NCBI GenBank assembly: GCA_964646605.1
Contig: CAZYEX010000138.1
Location: 1 to 57,180, forward strand
DNA: 57,180 bases
Direction of reading: 5' to 3'
Source of the DNA: SBAX01 sp964646605
GTDB taxonomy: Bacteria > Planctomycetota > Phycisphaerae > UBA1845
The translations under genes and the position numbers were made by a program. Under the pieces are notes generated by a model. The model was not told where the DNA came from. It saw only the letters and a list, made by a program, of their open reading frames with translations, and did no database searches. Shown piece by piece: positions 26,769 through 35,222 of the stretch (position 1 is its first letter; each line of letters begins with the position of its first letter).

Positions 26769-27848
26769 ATGAAAGAAATGACGGGTACATCGGGATCGGC
26801 CGGGGGTGCGGTTGTGGACGACGTGGCGGCGGTGACGCAGTTTCGGGCGGCCTACGACCAAATCCGCGGCGAACTGGCCAAGGTCATCGTGGGGCAGAAT
26901 GAGGTCCTCGAGCAATTGCTCATCGCCCTGTTCGCGGGCGGGCACTGCATTCTGGAGGGCGTGCCGGGATTGGCGAAGACGCTGACCATCTCGACGTTGG
27001 CGCGGTGCCTGAATCTATCGTTCAACCGCATTCAGTTCACGCCCGACCTGATGCCCTCGGACATCACGGGGACGGAAGTGATCCAGGAGGACCGTGCGAC
27101 GGGCCATCGGGCGTTCAAGTTCCTGCGCGGACCGATCTTCGCCAACGTGATTCTGGCCGACGAGATCAACCGCACTCCGCCCAAGACGCAGGCGGCGCTT
27201 CTGGAATCCATGCAGGAGCGGCAGGTGACCGTGGGCGGCGAACGTCATCCGCTGGCGCCTCCGTTCTTCGTCCTCGCGACTCAGAACCCCATCGAGCAGG
27301 AAGGGACGTATCCGCTGCCCGAGGCGCAGCAAGACCGCTTCCTCTTCAAGGTTTTCATCGGTTACCCGACGTACGACGACGAATACGCCATCGCGGAGCG
27401 CACCACGGGCGAGGTCGATGCGGTGCTTAGTCCCATCCTTTCGGGGGCCGACATCCTTCGCTTCCAACATCTGGTGCGGCGGGTGCCCGCTGCGCCGGAG
27501 GTGATTCGATATGCCCTCGATCTGGTCCGGGCGACGCGTCCCGACGAAGCCAAGACGCCGGCCACGATCAAGAAGATGATCACCTGGGGCGCGGGTCCGC
27601 GGGCCGTGCAGGCGTTGCTGCTCGGGGGAAAGGCGCGGGCGGCGCTCTATGGACGACACCACGTTTCCGTGGATGACATCCGGGCCCTGGCCCACCCCGT
27701 TCTGCGACACCGCCTGGTGACCAACTTCTCCGCCGAAGCCGAAGGCTACACTTCCGACCGTTTGATCGACGACCTGCTCACCGGCGTCCAACCCTACACC
27801 ACTCACTTGGACGGAAATGAACGCATCCGCAAAGTACTTTCGTCCTGA
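26769..27848 (+). CDS. MoxR-family AAA+ ATPase
   Basis: A 359-residue AAA+ chaperone-like ATPase. Walker A is LEGVPGLAKT (residues 62-71), Walker B is VILADEINR, followed by PPKTQAALLESMQERQVTVGG, the sensor FFVLATQNPIEQEGTYPLPEAQQDRF, and a C-terminal domain with GAGPRAVQALLLGGKARAAL. All segments match the MoxR group, whose members act with VWA-domain proteins to assemble or activate metal-dependent or periplasmic complexes. The DUF58/VWA gene overlaps it by 32 bases. GGAG precedes the ATG at a suitable distance. Confidence 0.95.
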   Translation: MKEMTGTSGSAGGAVVDDVAAVTQFRAAYDQIRGELAKVIVGQNEVLEQLLIALFAGGHCILEGVPGLAKTLTISTLARCLNLSFNRIQFTPDLMPSDITGTEVIQEDRATGHRAFKFLRGPIFANVILADEINRTPPKTQAALLESMQERQVTVGGERHPLAPPFFVLATQNPIEQEGTYPLPEAQQDRFLFKVFIGYPTYDDEYAIAERTTGEVDAVLSPILSGADILRFQHLVRRVPAAPEVIRYALDLVRATRPDEAKTPATIKKMITWGAGPRAVQALLLGGKARAALYGRHHVSVDDIRALAHPVLRHRLVTNFSAEAEGYTSDRLIDDLLTGVQPYTTHLDGNERIRKVLSS

Positions 27849-28737
27849 GATCCTGGGCAAGATCGCCCACCTCGAGCTCCGCGCCCGCCACGTGGTGGAA
27901 GGGTTCGTCAGCGGCATGCACAAGAGCCCCTACAAGGGGTACAGCGTGGAGTTCGCCCAGCACCGCTCCTATGTGCCTGGTGACGACCTTCGGCACCTCG
28001 ACTGGCGGGTGTACGCCAAGGCCGACCGCTTCTTCATCAAGGAATACGAAGCAGAAACCAACATGCGCGTCCATTTGCTGCTGGACTGCTCGGGGTCCAT
28101 GGCCTATCCCGAACATCCCGCCACGGGGCGCATGACCAAATGGGACTACGCGGGCACCGTGGCGGCGTCGCTGGCGCATCTGCTGGTTTATCAACAAGAC
28201 GGCGTGGGACTGACGCTATTCGACAGCGAAGTGCGGCAACAGCTACCTGTTTCGACGAACCGCGCGTTTCTCAACGACTTGGTGCAGGCCGTCGGGTCGC
28301 ACCATCCGGCCAGCAAGACCAACGTGAAGGTTCTTTTTCCCAACCTCGCGAGCCGCTTCCCGCGGCGCGGCATGATCGTGATTCTTTCCGATCTGCTCAC
28401 CGATCCGGAGGACATCATCCGCGGGCTGCAACGCTTCCGCTACGGTCGCCACGACGTGCTCGTGTTGCACATTTTGGACCACGACGAACTTCAATTCCCC
28501 TTCGCCGATCGCACGCTCTTCGAGGGAATGGAGGACGTGAATCTGGAAGTCCTGACCGATCCGCAGTCGCTGCGGGAGAGCTATCTGCAGAACCTCGAGG
28601 TTTTTCTGACCCGCATCCGCCGCGCCTGCCTCGATCAGCGCATCGACTACGCCCTGCTCAGCACGGCCGACAACGTGGACATCGCCCTCACCACGTTCCT
28701 GGCCACCCGCATGCACCGCCAACGGGCGAAGGCGTGA
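27817..28737 (+). CDS. DUF58/VWA-domain protein
   Basis: A 306-residue DUF58 protein. The N-terminus has the family signature RARHVVEGFVSGMHKSPYKGYSVEFAQHRSYVPGDDLRHLDWRVYAK, then a VWA-like fold with HLLLDCSGSMAYPE, which keeps the DxSxS metal site. It begins inside the MoxR gene (32-base overlap), so the two are co-translated and probably interact. In many planctomycetes a further BatA-like membrane VWA gene follows; here the next gene is a methyltransferase on the other strand, whose 3' end overlaps this one by 50 bases. The partner is either absent or elsewhere. Confidence 0.93.
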   Translation: MNASAKYFRPEILGKIAHLELRARHVVEGFVSGMHKSPYKGYSVEFAQHRSYVPGDDLRHLDWRVYAKADRFFIKEYEAETNMRVHLLLDCSGSMAYPEHPATGRMTKWDYAGTVAASLAHLLVYQQDGVGLTLFDSEVRQQLPVSTNRAFLNDLVQAVGSHHPASKTNVKVLFPNLASRFPRRGMIVILSDLLTDPEDIIRGLQRFRYGRHDVLVLHILDHDELQFPFADRTLFEGMEDVNLEVLTDPQSLRESYLQNLEVFLTRIRRACLDQRIDYALLSTADNVDIALTTFLATRMHRQRAKA

Positions 28738-29488
28738 CGCGGGATCTGTCGGCGCTGCAGAAACAGACCTTCGCCAGCGAGCGGTGGTCGGGCCGCACCA
28801 AACAGCTCAGGAACTCCCCCCGCAGCGGCTCGAAGTCATCGCCACAGAAGCCACGCAAGAGCGTCATGCGGTCGAGGCGGTTTCGCCAAGCCTCCAGTAC
28901 GTCGGGAGGGGCCGGACCGTCGAACGAGAGCTCCTGGTCCCTGACCGTCAGCGCCTTTGAGACTGCGAAACCGGCCCGCTGCAAATGATCGGGCAGCTTT
29001 CGGCCCATGCGGAAATCGTAGCGGGCTGCCGCAAGGGCCTCGCGCGCGTAGCCGTCGAAGAGTGACTTGGTGCAGGCACTGAGCGGCTCGTGTCCGAACA
29101 GATCGTCGATCTCCGTGAGCGCGATCCAACCGCCCGCGCGCAGGTCGTTCACCCACAGCGCCAATGCGGCGGGCAGGTCCACGAAATACGCGGCCGTGAA
29201 GCTGCACCATAGACCATCCACCGGCGCGTCGAGCTCCAGCGGCGTCCGCAGATCGTGGCATCGAAACTCCGCGCCAACCAGCCCTCGGGACCGCGCCTCG
29301 TGCAAGAGTTCGTCGTTCATGTCTACGCCGATCACCCGCGCGCCACGAGCGACGAACTCGGCCGCGAGATCTCCCACTCCGCACCCCAGATCGAGGATGG
29401 TCGTCCCGGCGAGCGGAGGCAGTGCATCAAGGACTCCAGGCCAGTCGCGCCAACCGAGTTGCCGTTTGTAATCGCTCGCTAGAGTCAT
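28688..29488 (-). CDS. Class I SAM-dependent methyltransferase
   Basis: A 266-residue protein with AdoMet motif I TILDLGCGVGDLAAEF, acidic motif II VIGVDMNDELLHEA, and post-II segments AEFRCHDLRTPLEL and GLWCSFTAAYFVDLP. The substrate cannot be told. The gene starts ATGA-coupled to the stop of the DUF1697 gene. Its 3' end overlaps the DUF58 gene tail-to-tail by 50 bases; the last 25 residues are Pro/Arg/Ser-rich and likely the result of this overlap. Expression of the two convergent genes may interfere. Confidence 0.85.
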   Translation of the reverse strand: MTLASDYKRQLGWRDWPGVLDALPPLAGTTILDLGCGVGDLAAEFVARGARVIGVDMNDELLHEARSRGLVGAEFRCHDLRTPLELDAPVDGLWCSFTAAYFVDLPAALALWVNDLRAGGWIALTEIDDLFGHEPLSACTKSLFDGYAREALAAARYDFRMGRKLPDHLQRAGFAVSKALTVRDQELSFDGPAPPDVLEAWRNRLDRMTLLRGFCGDDFEPLRGEFLSCLVRPDHRSLAKVCFCSADRSRVTPSPVGGACGWPGTW

Positions 29489-30054
29489 GTCGTCCGCATG
29501 ATCTCGAGTAGCTTCAGCACCGTCCGCCAGTTTCGCATGGTACTGGTGGTGGCGAGGGTCGAATCGACGTAATGGTTGGTGAGCTTGGTGCGAGCCACGC
29601 CATCGGGAAGGTGCAAGTAGATTTCCCTTCCACGCACCGCAAACGAATCGCCCGGAGATCGCTTGGGGTCGAGGGCAGCGATGTGGCGCTTGTCGGGAAG
29701 GTCGGCCAGAAACGCTACGTGCAGCGACTCGGCGTCGGCGCCCGACTTCAGAAATGGATTGTTTTTCGCAGCCGCCGCCATTTCGTCCGCGGAGCGCAAC
29801 ACTACGGGCACGCTATATCCAAAGCGTTCCTCGATCTTCTTGGAAATGAGGCCGGGGATGCGTTTGGCCGACGCAGCCGTCGCGGTGAAGACGACATTGC
29901 CGCTCTGGATGTAGGTGCGAACGTCGCCGCCTCCGGCCTCGGTGACGATCGTAGCGAGGTCGGCCATGAGCAGCTTGTTCTTGCCCCCTACGTTGATCCC
30001 ACGCAGCAGGGCTACGAACACAGATGTAGTTCCGGATGCACGAGATCGAGCCAT
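29485..30054 (-). CDS. DUF1697 family protein
   Basis: A 189-residue DUF1697 protein. The family hallmark is present: FVALLRGINVGGKNKLLMADLATI and VRTYIQSGNVVFTA near the N-terminus. Also seen are VPVVLRSADEMAAAAKNNPF and REIYLHLPDGVARTKLTN with a final YVDSTLATTSTMRNWRTVLKLLEI. The Met at 30054 was chosen because the family starts just before FVALLRGIN; the upstream open frame to 31473 is antisense to the ion-channel-like gene and is not coding. The stop TGA overlaps the ATG of the methyltransferase gene. The biochemical function of DUF1697 is unknown. Confidence 0.9.
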   Translation of the reverse strand: MARSRASGTTSVFVALLRGINVGGKNKLLMADLATIVTEAGGGDVRTYIQSGNVVFTATAASAKRIPGLISKKIEERFGYSVPVVLRSADEMAAAAKNNPFLKSGADAESLHVAFLADLPDKRHIAALDPKRSPGDSFAVRGREIYLHLPDGVARTKLTNHYVDSTLATTSTMRNWRTVLKLLEIMRTT

Positions 30055-30213
30055 GAGCGGATTGTATGCTTGCGGGATCACATCCCGCCACAAGGGGCTT
30101 TGCGGTAGGGCGTACGTGCGGGGGCGGCATCGCCCTTGAAAACTCGGTCCATCGACGGGACGGTCGTGAGCGTTACAGTATGGCGGACCGGTCAGTGCGG
30201 TGTTGCGTGGGGT

Positions 30214-31293
30214 ATGGTCTTGGAACGAGTCATTCGCTGGGATCAGTTGAGGGACGTGGGTTCGGGGCGGCGGCACTGGCGGTTTCGCGTGCTGCGGGAG
30301 TGGTGTTTCGTCCGTGCCGCAGGGCGGCACCTGGGGCCTCGGGTGGCGTTCATCGCCGCCGTGTTGATCGGCGGGGGGCTGCTGTTCCGCCAGTACGACT
30401 CCCACCGCGACCTGTCCTTCGCCGAGGCGGCCTATTACACCTGGAGCCTGGTGTTCGGTCAGGCCCCGGAGAGGTTCCCGAAAGAGACGCCTTTGCGGGT
30501 GATGTTCTTTCTGGTGCCCGTTCTGGGGCTGACGGTGATCATCGAAGGGATCGTCGACTTCGCGCTGTTGCTGCGCGATCGGCGGAGGTACGAACGGAAC
30601 TGGTGCATGATGATGGCACGATCCATGTCCGGCCACGTGGTGTTGGTGGGCTTCGGGCGGCTGGGGTATCGCGTGTTTCAGCTTCTGCGACGCCTGGGCG
30701 AGTACGTCGTGGTGATCGAACGCGACGCCAACAATCGCTTTCTGGAGGAGCTTCGCCGCGACGGGTCGCCGCTGATTCTCGGCGACGCGCGGGACGACGT
30801 GGTTCTGCAGCAGGCGAACGTGGAGGCGGCCAAGAGCGTGGTCCTGGCCACGGACGACGACTTGGCCAACCTCGAAATCGCGCTCGACTCGCGGCGCATC
30901 TGTCCCGGCATCCGCGTGGTGCTTCGGATGTTCGATCAGAACCTGGCCGACAAGGTCCGCGACGGGTTCAACATTCATATCGCCATGTCGCAGTCGATGA
31001 TGGCCGCCCCGGCCTTCGCCACGGCGGCGATCAACCCGTCGATCGTCTACAGTTTCGGCGTGGGCGATCAGCTCGTGGTCATTCAACGCTGCACCGTTCG
31101 CCAGGGCGGACCCTTCGCCGGGAAAAGCGTCGGGCAGGTGATGTCCGAAATGGGCTGTGGCGTGGTCGAGGTTCGAGCGTCCGGACAGGCGGCGCGGCTC
31201 TTCCCCGCCCCCGACACGGTGCTGAACGCTTCCGACGAACTGCTCGTGCAGGGGCCGTTCGGGACCCTGGCCGAGGTGGCGGGCCCGGAGTGA
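30214..31293 (+). CDS. Two-helix ion-channel-like membrane protein with RCK (TrkA-N/TrkA-C) domains
   Basis: A 359-residue protein. Two hydrophobic segments (VAFIAAVLIGGGLLF and VMFFLVPVLGLTVIIEGIVDFALLL) flank a short pore-like helix (FAEAAYYTWSLVFGQ). An RCK domain with Rossmann motif VVLVGFGRLGYRVFQLL, the E-R-D after VVVIER and LGDARDDVVLQQANVEAAK follows, then a TrkA-C domain (VVIQRCTVRQGGPFAGKSV...LLVQGPFGTL). The layout matches MthK/Kch-type potassium channels, but the selectivity filter is not TVGYGD: the loop reads SLVFGQAPE. The protein may be a channel with changed selectivity or a ligand-sensing relative. The start at 30214 was chosen over 30136 on family length; its ribosome site is weak. 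Confidence 0.8.
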   Translation: MVLERVIRWDQLRDVGSGRRHWRFRVLREWCFVRAAGRHLGPRVAFIAAVLIGGGLLFRQYDSHRDLSFAEAAYYTWSLVFGQAPERFPKETPLRVMFFLVPVLGLTVIIEGIVDFALLLRDRRRYERNWCMMMARSMSGHVVLVGFGRLGYRVFQLLRRLGEYVVVIERDANNRFLEELRRDGSPLILGDARDDVVLQQANVEAAKSVVLATDDDLANLEIALDSRRICPGIRVVLRMFDQNLADKVRDGFNIHIAMSQSMMAAPAFATAAINPSIVYSFGVGDQLVVIQRCTVRQGGPFAGKSVGQVMSEMGCGVVEVRASGQAARLFPAPDTVLNASDELLVQGPFGTLAEVAGPE

Positions 31294-31547
31294 CGCGGGG
31301 CGCAAGGATCGATAGTGGTCAATGGTCGGGCGCTCGTTGCCGGTCCGGCGGGCAGGCCAGGTTGCAGTGTCACTGTTCCGCCGGGGCGTTCGTGTTTGAA
31401 GTGGCAATGACAAGTGGCTTTGTTTCGCAAATATTTTTTTTCGCGTGTTTCTTGCGGTGTCATCGTGTGACACTGATCATTTCGCGCCGTGGGGGACGGC
31501 TGGGCCGGACATTCGTCGCCGAGGGGCCGAGCAATGTTTGGTATATG

Positions 31548-31862
31548 TTAGCATGAGAACAGTGGAAAGTCAAGGTGCGTTTTCGGGGCGGAAAGGACGA
31601 CGGAAACGGCGAAACGCCGACACGGGAGTCGACCGGGTCCGGATTGGCGGCTGAACGTCGAAAAACGGTGACTGTCCCTGGCGGATCGTTTTGCGGAGCT
31701 GACGCCAAAAACGGAGAAACCCGAGACGTTTCCCTCTGCGTCGACTTTCTCCAGCACTTGGACGCTTTCGGTCTCGCGGAAATAGCCCTCGCGACGATCC
31801 ACAACTACCTCAAGAAAATCCCCTTCGGCATCGTACCAGATTTTTACGACTCTGCGCGCCAT
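31548..31862 (-). CDS. DUF2283-like small protein with extended tail
   Basis: From the Met at 31862 the protein has 104 residues. The first 58 (VKIWYDAEGDFLEVVVDRREGYFRETESVQVLEKVDAEGNVSGFSVFGVS) match the DUF2283 pattern of a small beta-rich protein often found near toxin-antitoxin or mobile genes. The rest is Ser/Arg-rich, without conserved pattern, and may be readthrough after a lost stop or frameshift. The gene is the fourth of a co-directional group and starts 37 bases after the preceding gene ends. It may not belong to the same transcript. Function unknown. Confidence 0.65.
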   Translation of the reverse strand: MARRVVKIWYDAEGDFLEVVVDRREGYFRETESVQVLEKVDAEGNVSGFSVFGVSSAKRSARDSHRFSTFSRQSGPGRLPCRRFAVSVVLSAPKTHLDFPLFSC

Positions 31863-31899
31863 ATCAGCCTCCTGCGCTGGACGCGCAAGCGGCGCCTGC

Positions 31900-32322
31900 C
31901 TACGCAACCCGTTTCGCGATCCCGGCGTGAAAGCCGTCATTCACCAGCTTCTGAAGAAGTTCCATTTGGGTCTGGTCCGGCCTTTCCGTTGTGCAGTGGA
32001 TATGACCGTACACAGGATCGGCGTCAGTCGGATCATGTCGCGGTTCCAGAGGTGGATCGATGCACTTCGTGAGTCCGTAGAAGGTAAACTTCAGGATCGC
32101 GGGAAGTGCCTCGCCGATCAATTCGCTAAAATACTTGTGGTAGGCGTCGAGCCCGCCATTGGTTTTCAACTCGTCAGTCCGATAAGTCCACGACATCTCG
32201 GGGTCATTGTCCTTGAAGGCACGCCAATGAACCAACCCGTTCTTTTTGATGTGGTCTGACCATCGAACTCTGCGTAGAAACTCATCTTTTTCGACGAAGC
32301 GCATCAGCGCGGGTTCAGCCAT
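31900..32322 (-). CDS. Unknown 140-residue protein, third gene of the cassette
   Basis: No domain was identified with certainty. The protein begins MAEPALMRFVEKDEFLRRV and contains WRAFKDNDPEMSWTYRT and LPAILKFTFYGLTKC, then DPTDADPVYGHIHCTTERP with a His pair, and ends with QTQMELLQKLVNDGFHAGIA. The AFKDxxxEMS and DPVYGHIHC patterns recur in a family of uncharacterised bacterial proteins that I recall but cannot name, so homology is uncertain. It overlaps the preceding gene by 19 bases, which indicates co-translation. The local GC is visibly lower than in flanking housekeeping genes. No signal peptide or transmembrane helix. A defence-related or effector role is only inference from context. 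Confidence 0.7.
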   Translation of the reverse strand: MAEPALMRFVEKDEFLRRVRWSDHIKKNGLVHWRAFKDNDPEMSWTYRTDELKTNGGLDAYHKYFSELIGEALPAILKFTFYGLTKCIDPPLEPRHDPTDADPVYGHIHCTTERPDQTQMELLQKLVNDGFHAGIAKRVA

Positions 32323-32909
32323 GCGATAGCATTCCCAAGTGTCAGCACGTGACTAACACGGCACTCGCGCTCAGTCCGACACATTTCTTCGTCGATGGAG
32401 ATGATGGTAATCGTGTCCCCTCGCGCTCCGAATTCGAACGAGACCTGCCGTTTGGAGGCGCGAGAGTGTGCGACAAGCGTGACACCATCCTCCTCGTCAC
32501 CGAAGACTGCTATTCGAGCTCCAGGGTTGTTTGCCAGAGCAATGCCGACACCGTCTGCGAACAGACGGCAAAGCTTAGCAGAGTGGGACGAACGGACCGA
32601 TGCAGATAATTGATTGAGATCTTCTCGTATCTGCGCGATAAACTGCGCGTGCGGCGCGAGAACGAACACTTCCCCCAACTCGTGTACCGGGGTGCCATCG
32701 TCGACACCGAGAAAGTTTTCTGCCACCCAATGCGCAGGACACGAGTCCGTGAGAGACGCGCCGAACACGGGAAGCGTCGTCGTTGATATAAGCTCGCCCC
32801 AATTTGGCGGAACCATCCCGGAAGCACCAATTACGATCCGAAAGCATCCGTCGCTGTATTGCGAATGGTGTTCGGCAGCGTTGGGGGCACTCATGATTAG
32901 CTCAGGCAT
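32304..32909 (-). CDS. Unknown 201-residue protein, second gene of the cassette
   Basis: No recognised domain. The chain is soluble, without signal peptide, and carries FRIVIGASGMVPPNWGELI, LGEVFVLAPHAQFIAQIREDLNQL, VGIALANNPGARIAVFGDEEDGVT and ending DTITIISIDEEMCRTERECRVSHVL. It contains a run of hydrophobic strands ended by charged turns, compatible with an alpha/beta domain. An AGGAGG site lies seven bases before the ATG at 32909, which also overlaps the end of the preceding gene by eight bases, so this start is well supported. Its gene is always flanked here by the TIGR04255-like gene upstream and the 140-residue gene downstream. Function unknown. Confidence 0.72.
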   Translation of the reverse strand: MPELIMSAPNAAEHHSQYSDGCFRIVIGASGMVPPNWGELISTTTLPVFGASLTDSCPAHWVAENFLGVDDGTPVHELGEVFVLAPHAQFIAQIREDLNQLSASVRSSHSAKLCRLFADGVGIALANNPGARIAVFGDEEDGVTLVAHSRASKRQVSFEFGARGDTITIISIDEEMCRTERECRVSHVLTLGNAIAWLNPR

Positions 32910-33684
32910 TGCGTACCTCCTGAAGCTTCCATTCAGTCTTCGCCTCCGGGGAGATGAGTTTCACAAAGAATTCCTGAAGCACGTCGTGAACCTTCTCCAG
33001 ACCGGACTTGGCATCCAGCGATTCGCCCAACCTCAGGCCCGCGGCTGTCGTCAGACGATAACCCTGGGCGACACCATCAGGGAGTCTGGCCACCGCTTGC
33101 TCGAGCGCGAAACGAACATCGAGGTCGTCGCCTTCGCTCCAGGCGGCCTCCAGCTTTCGTACCTGCCGGGCGTTGTCCATCGCTTGCAAATGCACGTGTT
33201 CAGAGAAATAGGTTTGGAGAACGGCTGCGGGGTTGGACACAGGAATGAAGTTGACATAGGACATGTTTACTACGGCAATGCCGGGACACTCGTCCCCACA
33301 CCCCTTTCTGAACGCGTCAACCGCGTTCCACAAGGAGTCGCGAAGTGCCTGATAACGTGGGTACTTTGCCTCAAGTAGACTAGGGTGCTTGACCCACCGC
33401 GCGACGATGACTTGCGGCTGCACGCTCAGCGAAAGGCCCGATTTGTGCCCGGTATACTCGGCACCCGGCAGATGTCCTGGGCCGAATTCCGCTTGAAACT
33501 CTCCCGCTCCCGGAGGGAATTCGAGTTGCTTGGATTCTGCGAGAGTCGGAAACGATGGCTTGAGTTCTGTGGCGATCAAGTTCACGAGCGAGTAGGTCAG
33601 AGCCTTGGAACCGTTGAAACTCGCACGGACCGCGGCCTCGACAAGTGGCAGGTTACCGAAATCGAGCCTTAGCTTGGTTGTCAT
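32902..33684 (-). CDS. TIGR04255-like protein, first gene of the cassette
   Basis: A 260-residue soluble protein. It starts MTTKLRLDFGNLPLVEAAVRASFN, resembling the short N-terminal pattern LPxxPLVEAxxxxxF of the TIGR04255 family (sporadically distributed proteins of unknown function). It also has SLSVQPQVIVARWVK, KYPRYQALRDSLWNAVDAF, and a C-terminus with LRLGESLDAKSGLEKVHDVLQEFFVKLISPEAK. The family call rests on the N-terminus, overall length and hydrophobic-core pattern. The downstream gene begins inside this one, with the AGGAGG site for it formed by the last codons. Members of this family tend to lie beside other small unknown genes, as here. Confidence 0.6.
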   Translation of the reverse strand: MTTKLRLDFGNLPLVEAAVRASFNGSKALTYSLVNLIATELKPSFPTLAESKQLEFPPGAGEFQAEFGPGHLPGAEYTGHKSGLSLSVQPQVIVARWVKHPSLLEAKYPRYQALRDSLWNAVDAFRKGCGDECPGIAVVNMSYVNFIPVSNPAAVLQTYFSEHVHLQAMDNARQVRKLEAAWSEGDDLDVRFALEQAVARLPDGVAQGYRLTTAAGLRLGESLDAKSGLEKVHDVLQEFFVKLISPEAKTEWKLQEVRNA

Positions 33685-33756
33685 GCTTCGCGTGCTCCAC
33701 GAACCGTTCGTCGTTCCTTGGCCAGCCTATTGTACGCCCCGCAATGGCAAGGTCAA

Positions 33757-35028
33757 TCACCCGGTTACCACCTTCAACGGCACGCTACCGTCCCGCCTCG
33801 GCAGCGGGTCCGGGGGGACGATCTTGACGCGGGCGTGGGTGAGCTTGGCCTCGCCGCGTTCGACGCGGGCGGCGAAGGCGAGGGCTTCCTGGTAGAGGGC
33901 GTCGAGCATTTCGGGTTCGGTGACGGTTCGTTTCTGTTCGCCTTGGACGTAGATGATTCCACGGCCTTTGCCGGCGAAGACGGCCACGTCGGCGCCTTCG
34001 GCTTCGCCGGGGCCGTTGACCACGCAGCCCATGACCGCGACTTTCACCGGCACCTTAATCGAAGCAAGTTTCTGCCGGACCTCGGCCACCAGCTTGATGA
34101 GATCAATCTCGATTCGCCCGCACGTCGGGCAGGCGATAAGTTCGGGCTCGACGCGATTGCGAAGACCCAGCGAGCAAAGAAGCTCCTTGGCATCCTCGAC
34201 TTCGTGGATGGGATCCGCGGCGTAGGAGATGCGAATGGTGTCGCCGACGCCGGTCGAAAGCAGTGAACCCAGCGCGGCGATCGAGCGGATGCGCCCCGTC
34301 TCCGGCGGACCGGCGTGAGTAACGCCCAGGTGCAGTGGAAGATCGAAGCGCTCACTGATGGCGCGATAGGCGTCGATGACCATGGCGGCGTCGATGCTCT
34401 TGGCACTGACCACTACGTCGTGAAAGTCGTTCTCGTCGAAGATGCGCATGTAGTCTTCGAGTAACTCGACCATGAGGCGAACCATCTCGCCGTGGTAGTC
34501 GGCGGCCAGGTGTTCCTTCTGGGCGCCGCGTACGCCTTTGTCCTTGCGTTCAACGACGCTGCCCTCATTGACGCCGACGCGGATGGGGATGCGCCGCTCG
34601 CGGCAGGCGGCGATGACGCGATCGACCTGCTTGCGGTCCTTGATGTTGCCGGGGTTGAGGCGGATCTTGTGGACGCCGGCCTCGACGGCTTCGAGGGCCC
34701 GTTCGAAATGGAAATGGACGTCGGCGACGATGGGCACGGGCGATTGTTCGAGGATGGCGGGCAGGGCATCGGTGTCGCGCTTGTCGGGGACGGCGACGCG
34801 GACGATATCACAACCCGCCTCGGCCAGTCGGCGGATTTGAGCCACCGTGGCGTCGATGTCGTAGGTATAGGTGCTGGTCATGGACTGGATGGAGACGGGG
34901 GCGTCGCCGCCGATGGGAACGCCGCCGACGTAGACCCGACGGGTTTTTCTGCGCGGTAACAAGGAGCATCCCCCAAGCGTCAGATAACTCGCCTTGCGGC
35001 GTCGCAGGGCGAAAAGGCCAGTGGACAT
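33757..35028 (-). CDS. ispG: 4-hydroxy-3-methylbut-2-en-1-yl diphosphate synthase IspG
   Basis: IspG converts methylerythritol 2,4-cyclodiphosphate to HMBPP with a [4Fe-4S] cluster in the MEP isoprenoid pathway. The 423-residue length matches the two-domain bacterial enzyme. The TIM-barrel half has PVSIQSMTSTYTYDIDATV, DIVRVAVPDKRD, HKIRLNPGNIKDRKQV and RVGVNEGSV. The C-terminal reductase half has the cluster cysteines in IACPTCGRIEIDL and MGCVVNGPGEAEGADV. The start is uncertain: ATG at 35028 lacks a ribosome site and the family part begins near RRVYVGGV. It is divergent from the TPR lipoprotein gene and ends 73 bases from the TIGR04255-like gene. Confidence 0.95.
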   Translation of the reverse strand: MSTGLFALRRRKASYLTLGGCSLLPRRKTRRVYVGGVPIGGDAPVSIQSMTSTYTYDIDATVAQIRRLAEAGCDIVRVAVPDKRDTDALPAILEQSPVPIVADVHFHFERALEAVEAGVHKIRLNPGNIKDRKQVDRVIAACRERRIPIRVGVNEGSVVERKDKGVRGAQKEHLAADYHGEMVRLMVELLEDYMRIFDENDFHDVVVSAKSIDAAMVIDAYRAISERFDLPLHLGVTHAGPPETGRIRSIAALGSLLSTGVGDTIRISYAADPIHEVEDAKELLCSLGLRNRVEPELIACPTCGRIEIDLIKLVAEVRQKLASIKVPVKVAVMGCVVNGPGEAEGADVAVFAGKGRGIIYVQGEQKRTVTEPEMLDALYQEALAFAARVERGEAKLTHARVKIVPPDPLPRRDGSVPLKVVTG

Positions 35029-35222
35029 TCTAAGAAGGCCTTCGGAAGGTCGTCAAACGTGCCGATGGAAACTTGACGTACGCGTCGAACGGTGGTTTGC
35101 TATCCACACTGGCGGCGAATATGGGACCACGGAGGGTCGCGGTCCAGGGCGCAGGAGGCCGCGCCGCGTCGCCGCTTCGGAGAACTCGTCCCACGGGGCG
35201 TCAGAACAGAGGAGAGCAGTTC

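Noticed and set aside
30055..31473. N-terminal extension of the DUF1697 frame across the RCK gene
   Set aside because: The extension is antisense to a well-supported membrane gene, and DUF1697 proteins begin just before FVALLRGIN.
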